A stretch of DNA of 64,000 nt from Hybos culiciformis (Eukaryota > Arthropoda > Insecta > Diptera > Hybotidae): the NCBI GenBank assembly GCA_964007475.1, contig OZ023274.1, forward strand, positions 71,001,303 through 71,065,302, given 5' to 3'. The notes under the pieces are model-generated. The model was not told where the DNA came from and searched no databases. It saw only the letters and a program-made list of their open reading frames with translations. A program made the position numbers and the translations under genes. Of the stretch, positions 49,801-60,900 are shown piece after piece; within the stretch, counting starts at the first letter, position 1, and every line of letters begins with the position of its first letter.

Positions 49801-52220
49801 TTTAATTTAACAAGACTTATACTCAGCTAAAAAAAACTTTTTTTTTTTTTTTAAATTTACCTATAAAGTTGGAAATAAATTTGTTTCAATTTGGAGAAGG
49901 TGTGAAAAGGAACGGGGGACTCAAATATCGGATTGGCAAATGTCAGATTATCTCTTGGTAGAACTGATTAATCATTTTAAATTTTTAATTAAAACTCTTC
50001 TTTGTTCTACAATTTAATTTATTTTTATTTATTTATAAAAAAAATTTTACAAAATTTAAAAAAATATATTAATTAATTTGTCGACTAGTTTCTACCTATT
50101 AAGTCATCATCTGGACAAAGACCGATTTTAACAACACAAACAGTACCAGATGTTTTTTGTTTATAAAATATTTTTATTTTTATTTTTATTAAACAATAGG
50201 AAAGAGGAATAAATTAGAAAAATCAAAATAAAAGTGGACCACTATTATTAAAATCGATTTGATGATTCATTAGGTTTAAATTTCTTGATCTAGCTCTTTT
50301 TATTTCACTAATTTCATATTTATCTAAAACTAAATTATTATTGTGTATATGGTGTATCAATTTTATGTTTTCGTCAATATTATGTTTATTATTTATTGCT
50401 GAAAAATATAAAACAATTTTAAAAGTAGAAATTCAATTAAAAAAAGGATCCTAAATATGTGAAAAATAACGAAATGTCAGATTGTCAAATGTCAAATTTC
50501 AGATTGTCAAATGCCATTTGGGCAACTGTCTGCCCCCAAATATTACTGGGTAGCCCAGTGACGTGGTATAACGTTATATGAAATTATGCAGAGTAAAAAA
50601 TTTTATTGTCGTTAGAAAAGCAATTTAATTTAGTTTTTCATTTTCTTTAATTACTTCCTTACACAGAAACAATCATTCTCGGCAAACAGAAATTAAATTC
50701 CTAATCAAACGTAGTTTTGCTCAATAGAACGTACAATTATTTTTTGTTCACCAAACTTAATTCTTTTATTGTATTGTTAAATAAAGTCCAAATTTTAGGT
50801 AGAAATTCTCTAAAAAATAAAACATAGGCAAGTAGTTCCGTCGAAATTGATTTTTACTTTAATTTCTACTCTTTTTTCTGTTAACTTGTTTTTCCGTTTA
50901 AATCAATTATTATCAATCTAAAAAAAATCGATCAAAAATGTTATTAATAAAATTAATTTCAACTAAAAAATAAAACAATTTTAAAAGTAGAACCTAAATT
51001 TAATTAAAAAAAGGATCCTAAATATGTGAAAAATAACGAATCACAATTTAATAAAATTAATTTTTTCGTGCTATCTGTTTTAGTTTTTGGATTTTTAAAC
51101 CTAATTTTTCACACTTTATTCCAACTTAATTCAATTATTTTTTTTTTACAGATTTCCATATTATAAGGATAAGTTCCCTGCGTGGCAAAATTCAATTCGT
51201 CACAATCTTAGCTTGAATGATTGCTTTATTAAAGTTCCACGAGAACCAGGAAATCCGGGAAAAGGAAATTTTTGGACATTAGACCCATTAGCCGAAGATA
51301 TGTTTGACAATGGAAGTTTCTTACGACGAAGAAAACGTTATAAACGTTCACCTATTCATCCGAATCCATTTTCATCAGTTTTTGGCCATTTTTCACCGTT
51401 GTGGATTCGAAAACCTGTACCAGTATTGCCAGTGCATTTCAATTCAACAACATTTAATACTTTTCGGGATCATATTGACATTTTAAATGTACAAAATGAT
51501 TTTTTCGCATCAATTGGAACAGGTGTTGATCAAAATTCAGATTTATTTCTCACAAATAATAATAATAACAATAATAATACTAAGATTACACCTAATAGTG
51601 ATAAATTAGAGACTTTAAAGCGTAATATGAATTTAATTAGAAGAAACGTAGGTTTCGAATTATTTAGTCAAGCGGACTTAAGAAAATCTGATTTAAATAC
51701 TATGCTCACTAATAATTCAGATGAATATCAACAGCCATCATCAAATTTTGTACCTGATTATAATGCAAATGAACAATTGGTAGCACAAACTACAACCCTA
51801 AATATAGTTAGTTTTCAACGTAGTGATGATCAATCTAGAGATAATATCGATGTTGAGGAAAGTGAACAGGACGATGAGTTACCAAGATCTGAATCATTTG
51901 AGAGTATATCAAAAAGTGATATAAATTTAAAAAATTTTAAAAATGATGAAATCAATAAACTTTTTAATGAGAATAATAAAACGTCAATTGAATTTAAAGA
52001 TGAAGATCCTGGTGTCAATAATGAAAAAAAGCAATCCTTTTATGATAATTCTGATTTAACCGATTTATCTAGATCTCAAACATCTGTAGAAGCTAATTCT
52101 TATGAATCAACAATTCTTAAATTTGAATTTAACCACTTGAAACGTAAAACTAATAAAAATTCATCAGGTTTTAGTATAGAAAATTTAATAGGGTCTGTTG
52201 AATCAAAAGAGGCATGCTAA
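46872..52220 (+). CDS. FoxD: Forkhead transcription factor, FoxD class
   Basis: DNA-binding developmental regulator, nuclear; the Drosophila class member is fd59A. Two exons, 46872-47092 and 51152-52220, join in frame to about 429 aa. The forkhead domain spans about residues 41-138: [52 protein letters not shown], then [11 protein letters not shown] and [18 protein letters not shown]. The intron splits the domain just after IMNR. Near the C-terminus, FSIENLIG (414-421) is an eh1-type Groucho-binding motif typical of FoxD proteins, so repressor activity is likely. The remainder is Asn/Ser/Asp-rich and poorly conserved. The ATG has an A-rich upstream context. AATAAA at 52340-52345. The 4-kb intron holds several transposons. 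Confidence 0.93.
48207..49053. mobile_element. TIR element in the FoxD intron (about 850 bp)
   Basis: Terminal repeats of about 35 bp: left ATTCGTCGGCCCAAAATTAT followed by AATGTCGTATCTGCA; right, reversed, ATTCGTCGGCCTAAAATTAT followed by AATATCGTATCTGCA. No clear target duplication is visible, so ends may be off by a few bases. Further TGTCGTA motifs occur inside near 48830-48900. It has no transposase and hosts the GCGACA-rich palindrome at 48277-48604. Confidence 0.7.
48277..48604. mobile_element. Nested palindromic element rich in GCGACA-type hexamers
   Basis: Left end AAACACAATTGGGGCGACA; right end is its reverse complement with one change. The flanks share TACT, too short to prove a target duplication. 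Inside are runs of (A/G)CGACA/GCGACA hexamers and their complements, and a second internal palindrome (ACACAATTGAGACGACTGGCG at 48363 onwards, then CGCCTGGCGACA and GTCGCCAGGCGAC). Overlapping ORFs on both strands are repeat artefacts. Confidence 0.7.
49719..50537. mobile_element. TIR element with GACATTTG repeats in the FoxD intron (819 bp)
   Basis: Flanked by AAATATTAG (49710-49718) and AAATATTAC (50538-50546), an 8/9 match to a 9-bp target duplication. Left end ATTGCCGGTCAGTTTCCCAA; right end, reversed, GGGGGCAGACAGTTGCCCAA. Subterminal blocks repeat TGACATTTGACAATCTGAC and include TTTGTCCACGGACA, reminiscent of the GGACAAATGACATTT units at 18845 and 53826. The AT-rich interior has no transposase. 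Probably the same broad superfamily as those elements. Confidence 0.75.
50403..50473. repeat. ~70-bp duplicate of FoxD intron sequence inside a TIR element
   Basis: This segment (AAAACAATTTTAAAAGTAG, then GGATCCTAAATATGTGAAAA and ATAACGAA) recurs at about 50965-51040, just upstream of the FoxD exon-2 acceptor. In this copy the element's GACATTTG-type terminal block begins immediately after the shared ATAACGAA. Confidence 0.85.
50965..51040. repeat. Second copy of the 70-bp FoxD intron duplicate
   Basis: Matches 50403-50473 with a few differences. It lies outside the element, about 110 bp upstream of FoxD exon 2, so it may be the source copy. Confidence 0.85.
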
Positions 52221-52339
52221 CAAAACATAAATTTTAATATGCTAAAGTGTTATTCTAAGCTTCTAAACCCAAAATTTCAAAATATACTTTCTATATAAAA
52301 CTGTTATGGTTTAATTTTCTATGTATAAATTATAAGATT

Positions 52340-52345
52340 AATAAA
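52340..52345 (+). terminator. Candidate polyadenylation signal of FoxD
   Basis: AATAAA 120 nt after the FoxD stop codon. Further AATAAA copies follow, so the used site is uncertain. Confidence 0.45.
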
Positions 52346-53817
52346 TCAAGAAAAAAAATAAGAGTACAGTGACATTATAAGCAAATATTATGTACATCTG
52401 AAAAGAATATAATTCCATAAAAAAGAGAACTGAGTTTTGCTGAATAAATTCAGGTGAAGTTTTTATGTTTAAAGATATAAAAATATAATTCTTTAATTCA
52501 ATAATTACAAAAGAATATTCAAAAATATAATAATTTTTATTTGTAAATTTCATTTTGACCACCAATGCCAGCAAACGTTAATCCAACACAAATTAATATT
52601 ATATTTATTAATTTTTTCCTTTCCTTTCCTCGAAAATTAATTCTGAATTTTAAAGTAAAAACAAAGCTTTATACTTTTATTTGTAAATAAATAAGGTTCA
52701 AATAAAAAAAAATCCGTCTTAGATATTATTTATATAAAAGAAAAAAAAATTTAAAATAAATTTGAACTCAACGAGTTACCTACTGCATTGTAAAAATAAA
52801 TTTTTATGTAATATAATAAAATAACATTATTAGAAAGATGTTTTATATAATTTTTTTTAAGTGTATAAACTTTAATAAAAAAAAATCTATATAAGAAATA
52901 TAATGTAATGTATATAATGTAAATGAGTTAAGTATAATTGATACGAACCTATAAAAATTACACTAATAAATAAGTGATCCTTTTATAACTTAATGTTTTA
53001 TTGCTTTCTATATGGATAAAGCTTCAACGACAAAAAAAACAGGAGATAGGGAGCACAAGTTTTTTTTAGTATTATGATAGTAAGGTGTATGCGTTCAAGT
53101 ACTTACTTTATATGTTTTCGAATATATATACATCAAAGTGTAGTGACTTAATGAGTAAGTAGTAAGTATTTTCGGGCACATTGTCGATGCTTATCTTACA
53201 AAAATAAACAGAATTAAATTCAAATTTTTAAAAAATTAAAATAAATTAACATATTGAATGCAACAAAAATTTTTTGGAAAACAAAAACAACTATAACTAT
53301 ATTTTCAAATGCGAAAAACATAAGAATATTATAGAAGAACTATGCAAATTTTATGGTAAGCTCAATGGAATTATATGTATGTAATTTATGTAAAAGATAA
53401 ATTAAAATTAAAACACATACTAAAATTATTATAGTAAGTATTAATATATTTTTCCGCTTCTACTTTGCAATAAGAGATAATTCTCTTCTTTTTTTTTTAT
53501 AAAATAATAATGAATGAATAATAATCATTCATAATAATGAGTATTTAATTTTATTTAGAATGCATCGAAATATTATACCAATTATTTTAATTACAGAATA
53601 TTTTCGTGTATTTTATAATTTTAAGTATTTTAACTTCAAACATTTTTTTAATGATTTTTTACGATTAATTTTATATTGCTTAGATTTTTAGGTGGGTATA
53701 TTTAATTTAATTTTAATACTCTTTAATTTTTATTTAACTTATGAAAGTTTGTAAACTATATGTAAATGCTGCAAAATTGTTACATGTCTCAAACATGGAT
53801 TGTGTTCATAATAAACA
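52346..53817. other. FoxD 3' flank, AT-rich, no gene seen
   Basis: No supported coding sequence or structured repeat. It may include part of the FoxD 3' UTR if a distal polyadenylation site is used. Confidence 0.5.
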
Positions 53818-53825
53818 CAAATTAT

Positions 53826-54940
53826 GGGGGTTGGACATTTGTCCGCGATTTGTTTTTGTATCGCGGACATAAAAATGACATTTGTCCGCGATTCAAAATG
53901 TCTTTTGTCCGCCGCGGACAAATGACATTTTCCAAAATGTCATTTGTCCGCGATTAAAATTAATCGCGGACAAATGACATTTTGCAAAATGACATTTGTC
54001 CGCTAAAAATCTGAAATATCAATCGCGGACAAATGACATTTTGCAAAATGACATTTGTCCGCTAAAAATTTAAAAAATCAATCGCGGACAAATGACATTT
54101 TGCAAAATGACATTTGTCCGCTAAAAATTAAAAAAAGCAATCGCGGACAAATGACATTTTGGAAAATGACATATGTCCGCTAAAAATTTGACGCTAATGT
54201 GCAGATGACGTGAACCAATCAGAATCGGCACAACAAGAGAGGGTGGTGGGGGGCGGCGGGCGGGCGGGTGGACTGGTGGTTGGTCAGTGGGATTTGCTGC
54301 GTCAGCCGCAAATCCCACTGACCAACCACTAGTCCACCCGCCCGCCCGCCGCCCCCCACCACCCTCTCTTTAAGGGGCAAATCGGGCAAAAAAAAAAAAA
54401 TTGCATATACAAAATGTATGAACAATTTGGGGGGACTCTACCCCTCTTCCCTTTTCCAAGCTTCAGACGATTCTGAGTGGTTCACGTAATCTGCAGTATC
54501 TCCAAAATTGAAAAATCAATCGCGGACAAATGACATTTTACAAAATGACATTTGTCCGCTAAAAAAACTGAAAAATCAATCGCGGACAAATGACATTTTG
54601 CAAAATGACATTTGTCCGCTAAAAATTAAAAATTTCAATCGCGGACAAATGACATTTTGCAAAATGACATTTGTCCGCTAAAAATTCGAAAAATCAATCG
54701 CGGACAAATGACATTTTGCAAAATGACATTTGTCCGCTAAAGTTAGAAAATTCAATCGCGGACAAATGTCATTTTGCAAAATGTCATTTGTCCGCTAATT
54801 TTGAGACATTTGTCCGCGGCGGACAAATGTCATTTTACAATCGCGGACAAATGACATTTTGCAAAATGACATTTGTCCGCGAAGTTTTCCATACAAATTT
54901 CATCGCGGACAAATGTCCCGCGGACAAATGTCACGGCGCC
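53826..54940. mobile_element. TIR element of palindromic 59-bp tandem units around a GC-rich hairpin (long copy)
   Basis: The left end GGGGGTTGGACATTTGTCC and right end CACGGCGCC match the element at 18845-19153. Flanks are CAAATTAT (53818-53825) and CAAATTTAT (54941-54949), an imperfect 8-9-bp duplication. Two blocks of ~59-bp units (53890-54185 and 54510-54900) are separated by a distinct centre of about 300 bp. Each unit carries GCGGACAAATGACATTTTGC and its near reverse complement. The centre holds the GC-rich hairpin 54235-54370 plus outer arms GCAGATGACGTGAACCAATC (54201) and its complement (to 54494). No transposase ORF. Confidence 0.85.
54235..54370. repeat. GC-rich palindromic hairpin core (second occurrence)
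   Basis: Arms of about 63 bp, left AAGAGAGGGTGGTGGGGGGC, then GGCGGGCGGGCGGGTGG, ACTGGTGGTTGGTCAGTGGG and ATTTGC, pair nearly perfectly with the right arm. The part from GGGGCGGCGGG to ATTTGC is shared with the hairpin at 34823-34940; here the left arm carries a few extra bases (GGTGG) before ACTGG. Confidence 0.92.
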
Positions 54941-54949
54941 CAAATTTAT

Positions 54950-57900
54950 GTGTTCATACTATATTTATTTTAGTTTAAAATACGCAGTCGTATATAATTT
55001 TAAAGAGAATGAGAGAACGATGATCATAAAAATTTAATATTTTTTAAACTTGAAAATGTAAAAAGAAAAATAACATAATTTTTTTTTTTTTGAATACCTT
55101 TATATATTTTTGGTTTGAAATAATTTAATTTCTCAGTTTTATACTGAATCTTATAACGAAAGTATCTGTTCACTTAAGAACATTATAAATAAATTTTGCG
55201 AAAATTTTTTTTGTTTTATTTAATTAATTTTTATTTTTTTTATAAATACATTATTATTTTATTTTGTTGCTTTTTATTTTTTAAATTTATTTAAAATATA
55301 AATAAAACATTTAATATTTAAAAAAAAAAATTTTGCGTGGGATTATAAAATTGAGTAATAACAACAAAAATGTAAGATACCTTCAAATCATACTAACCTC
55401 AAATTAAATATAAATTTTTTATATTTTAAAAAAGTTAATAAATAATTATAGACAAGAAATGTAAAAAAAAAAACAAAAAAAAAACGTTATTATTACAAAA
55501 ATACAAATTAAATTATAATATTTTAAATAAAAATAAATTAATAATTAGAGAAAAAGGATTAAAATACTTATACCTAAATAAGGAATACAAAAACTAAAAC
55601 AAACATCATATACAAATATAATATTAATATTTTTAAATAAAAGTTTTAATTACTAAAAATAAATTTTGACACATAATTTTCCTTGAAAAATTTATAAATA
55701 AATTTAAAAAAAAAAAATAACAAAATTATTTACAAAAAAAAAATGTATATATATATTAAAAAAAAAAAATAAATAAGATAAACATAAAAGTTATTACTTA
55801 TAATATTAATATACATAAGTTATTATATATGTCAATGTATCTACATACAATCTACTTAAATTAAAAAATATAAACAAACTTAAACAGAACAAAAAAAAAA
55901 GTATATTTCAAAAATTAATAAAATAAATAATAAAAAGATATATTATTTTAATCATAAATATAGAATGTAATATTACTTAAATAAACAATACTCCTAATAA
56001 CTATTTATATATATTAACTAAAACAACATAGTATCAACATAAAAATTAACATAACCAATATTATTGCTCTTAAAAACAATTTTTTAACAATTTTTTTTAT
56101 TCTTAAAGATTTCAACGCGTCATCGAATTCGCCAACAGAGTGATCTCATGTGTCTATTTTTAAAATATTTTTTTTTTTCTTTTCTCATTTTATTTGTGTG
56201 GGGGCTAAAATTCATTTTACAGAAATTTTTTAATGAAATTATAAAAAAAAATAATAATTTTAAACTTGTTCTTCAAGTATCTTGTCTACAAATCTCTTTT
56301 TTTTTGCTTAATCTACAAACATGAAGATACCTACATTAATATACCTATATATATGTTTTGTGAACATTTTATGTTATTTTTTACGAGCATTATAGACTGT
56401 TCCTAAATCAAATTCTATAAAGATTAATTTAAAATCAAAATAAAAATCTCTAAATTACAATTATTAAATATACCTACCTAATTTTTATTTTTTGTTTATA
56501 AAACGAATGAAACAAAAATTTAATATATGAAATTTTATTTTTATGAATTTTTTTGTTTATTTTAATTTTATTTACAAAAAATTTATTTTTTTTTGTACTG
56601 CACACTGCTCTGTTATTATAGTTGGCTCTCTGTTTCGTGATACTACAATTAGCCGATGAAAATTATTATTCACGTGCTGAAACAAAAAATTTTCAATATT
56701 TTTTAAACTTAAAAAAAATTATTTGAAGTTTAGTATAATGTGAAGTTAAAATAATTTTTGAGGCTTTACGTGATTCAAAAATTCAAAAACAATAAAAAAT
56801 GTTCAATTCCTATATTTTTACTACTGCTACTTAGACCCAGTACAATTAATATTTAATGTATAATCTGTTTATAGCGTATATTTATATCTATTTTATGTTT
56901 TTTTTTAAATACAAAAAATTCATTAAATTTAATTTACACCTAAGTCTAAGTTGGATTTATTTTTTTCTGCCGATTTGTATTTGCAAATCGTGAAAATAGG
57001 CAGATATTACTGTTTGTAAAATGTATAAATAAAAGCATATAATAGGTACATCTAACTCCGATTATATTTTAACACCGGTTCTGTCAAGCTCTTTTTTCAA
57101 AACAATTCATAGCTTAACACAATACATAATAATAAGTTCATACAACTTTAAGGTAAACATATTTTTTTTTGTATATCCAATTGTTCTTAGAAAAAAATAT
57201 AGGCCGTTTGTTTGCTATTTCAAGTTAAACATTCGTTAAAATTAAAGTTAGTATTTTAATAGTGAAAGTAATATATATTAATGAAGAATTTTTATATTTT
57301 ATATATTTATAATATAGAACCTATAAGAAAAGTTAAATTCTAACTATGCACAAATATTACATTTACACTATTAAACAGATTATCTGAGATCATGTTACCA
57401 AAATAGTGGCACAAATAAAAAAATTAAATACAATTTCTTTTTTAATATTTTTTATATTATTTTCATTAATCCTTAAATTAAATTAAAACGAATAAATCAA
57501 GAAAAATTAAACATGATAAGCAATTGGGGCCCTTATTTTACATACATAATGCAATTGATAGTAGTGGTTACAGTAGATGAGTAGAATAAAAATATCATGA
57601 TGTTTCTAAGAATTTAATGTTTCTTTAAAGTTAAATTCGCTGAATTTTATTCTTTACACATCTTATCCTTGTTAGGATTATTTTCTCTGATCACTGGTCG
57701 TGTGAAAACACTGGATCATTTTTAGTACATATGTTATGCACGAGCAATTTTAAAGAGTTGTTTGTTAATAATAAACATTATTTCGGTTATAATTTTGATT
57801 ACTTATTTTATTGCCTTGGTTTATTTTTAAATTTTATTTTCAATCATTTTTCTTTTGTTTTTTTTTTTGTTGAAAATTATAATTTAAAAATTGCAGCTAT

Positions 57901-60900
57901 TATTTAATTTTTTTTCCAACGCAAAAAAATAATTTATATTTTCTAATAATTCGCCAGAAGTTTTCAATAATTTGTTTAATAATACAAAATACATATAATA
58001 TACTACATACATGGAATAAGTGTTCCATTTGGCTTCGGAAATACATGTTTACATAATTTTCATTTTTACCTATAATGTAGGTATTTATATATTCAAAAAC
58101 ACATTTTATTTTTATTTTATAAGACACATGTATAATGAAAACTTAAATAAAACAAACAAAACAAAGTTAAGTATAAATTCTATTTTCATTTAAAATGGAT
58201 TAAATATAATCTAATGGTTCGCCTCTTTAAAAATACGTATAATAATCATATTAATGTTTACTTTTTGACATAAGCGAAAAAATTGCTAAAAAATTATGTT
58301 TTATTTATGATTCCTGAATAAGAAGCAAATTTTATTTAATTCCACGGTTTAAAAAAAAAATACAAAAACCTTGATTCGTTTATAACTGATGATAGAATAC
58401 CAAAGCCTTAGTTTGAAATCGATAAATTATTTCCAAATAATAAAGCTTGGCAAAATGTTAAGACAATATATTATACTGTAGGACTCTAAGAATGTCGTCT
58501 TGATTTTAAAATTGTATTACAGATGAAATAATTGTTAGTCCAAATAAAATACACCCACATCCATTTTTACTTGTTCACCTGTATAAGTATATCTAAATCA
58601 AAAAAAAAATTTTTTTGTTGCCATAAATTCATTTTCGTATTAATCTCCAAAAATCATAATAAAAACAAATTGGAGTTTGAAAGTATGTTTGTTTATATAC
58701 ATACAATTGAATTCTTATAGTTAATGATGAAGCTTACATAGACTTCCTGAAGAACATTATTATTATCTGAAATTTACAATATTATTGAAATAAAGATTAA
58801 ATTGGTTCCATTTAAAATAACCCAAAACTAAATCGTTCAAAAAATCCAAAAGTTTCTTACTGTTAGATGTGTGTGATTTGTTTTTGGATAATTCCGAAAT
58901 TCCGACGCTAAAAAGTCGATGAATTTTTTTTTTTAAATAAAGTCCATACCATATTATCCTTAAGAAGAGTGGGTTAAAATTCATAATCAGTTTTTTAGAT
59001 TCTTCTTATAGGTATTTATAGTTTAGCTTAAATAATTGATCTAAAATTGATTTTCTAAATAAATTAAGATTTATCACCTACATAATGTATAAAATAAGCA
59101 ATAATAAATCAAATGTTGCGATTATTTTGTCTTTAAAATTATTGAATAAGAAATCCAAAGTAAATAAAATACATACATACATTAATGTATGTGAAGTTTC
59201 ATTTATATCTAATCCAGAATAAAGTTTATAAATTTGAAAATAAAGTTTATTATATTACAAAGCTTCAACTAGAAATACGTACAATATCAAACTTATTAAA
59301 TTTATTAGCACCACTAATTTAAATTAATTTTAGACATGACATTGTAGGTATGTATATATAGTATATTTATATTTTATATACCATATATATTTGATTTTAT
59401 AATATTATATAAAATGTATATAAAATAATATATTTATGTATATTTATTTATACTATTTTTATATTTATTAGGTATAAAGCTTTAAAATCTGCGATAAAAA
59501 ATATACAAACACCAAATGTTTGTTTTTTTTTTTCAAGATTTAAGTAGTTAAAAAAAAAAAATACGAGATCACAGGCCAAAATATTAATTTTGATGATGAC
59601 TTGAAAAGAAATTTTTTGTGCTTCTTTATTTTTAATATTAAATGGTAATAATAATAAAATATTAATATTTTCAATTTAATGCGATGATTTGTATACAGAA
59701 ACAGACATATTTTCTTATAATTATACAAATTAATCATAAATATATGGGTGTGTAGTGTATTTATACTTTTATAGTTAAAAATGTCGGGATAAAAACTTTT
59801 AAATCCTTATCCATTTTGTCTACGAATTAATTACAACATATTAATACAGTTTATTTTAATTCGGTCCAAAACTGGAAAATATGTTATTATTTTATATTTA
59901 TATCTACATTTAAAGAATAAAATATTTTAGTCATTTTAATATTAGCAGTATAATTTTATTGAAAGAGATTGTAAAGAAAAAAATATTATTAAAATAAAAA
60001 AAAAATAATTATTATTTATGAAATTTCATTTTTTACACAATTTTTTTTATAGTTCAACGCCCAACATAATATCCATAAAAATCATATTATATGTGGAAAA
60101 AATTAACTCTTACATATTTAGTGACAATAAAAAAAATAATGTTTTTATTTGCAATTAGATCAGGTTTTAAAGTAAATAATTTCTTTAAAAACTTTATACT
60201 TGAATGAAAAATTGAAAAAATTTTATATCTAGTTTTTAAAATCAACTTCATACATAATGTAACTGGACGAGTCAATAAGAAAAAAATATATTTACATGCT
60301 GATTTTTAACCTTTTAGAAAATTTCTACGCGTTTTCTTTTTTTTTCCAAACTCTCAAAACTTATCAAAACTTTGACGGTGCAACAAAATCAAGTCTGGTA
60401 CTCAATTACATAAGACCGTAGTTTGATTGAAAGGACTATTCGACTATTCGCTTGAATTATGATTTTTAGGGAATTCAAAATTTGAACAAAAATGTATTTC
60501 AAATTATTAAAGATTAACATAAAGTCTTTGTGGAGTTTACGAACGTCAGCATAACAATTTTTAATATTTTGAAGAAAATATTTAAAATGAAATTTTTTTT
60601 AATATGTATTAATTTTTTTTTAATAAATTATACAAAAGTATAAATACGTTGAGGTCATTTCACTGCACATGCAGTTTGCATTTTATATTTTTAATTATAT
60701 GTTTTATAAATATGTATATTGAAATAAATTTTATTTCCTATTTTAGTCGATTTGGTTTAAAGATAAGTTTTTTTTTTTTAATTAAAATACGATGCACCAC
60801 AGAATATTCAATTGCGCCCATTGATTCTCAAAGAAAAATAAAATATGTCACCTAAACACATCTGAATCAGATAAAAATTCATTTGAAAATTAATGACATC

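Noticed and set aside
54121..54425. Pro-rich ORFs on the minus strand
   Set aside because: Translation of the second GC-rich hairpin and of satellite units.
53890..54900. CRISPR-like regular repeats
   Set aside because: The spacers are near-identical A/T-rich stretches, the units are palindromic parts of a transposon, and the genome is eukaryotic.
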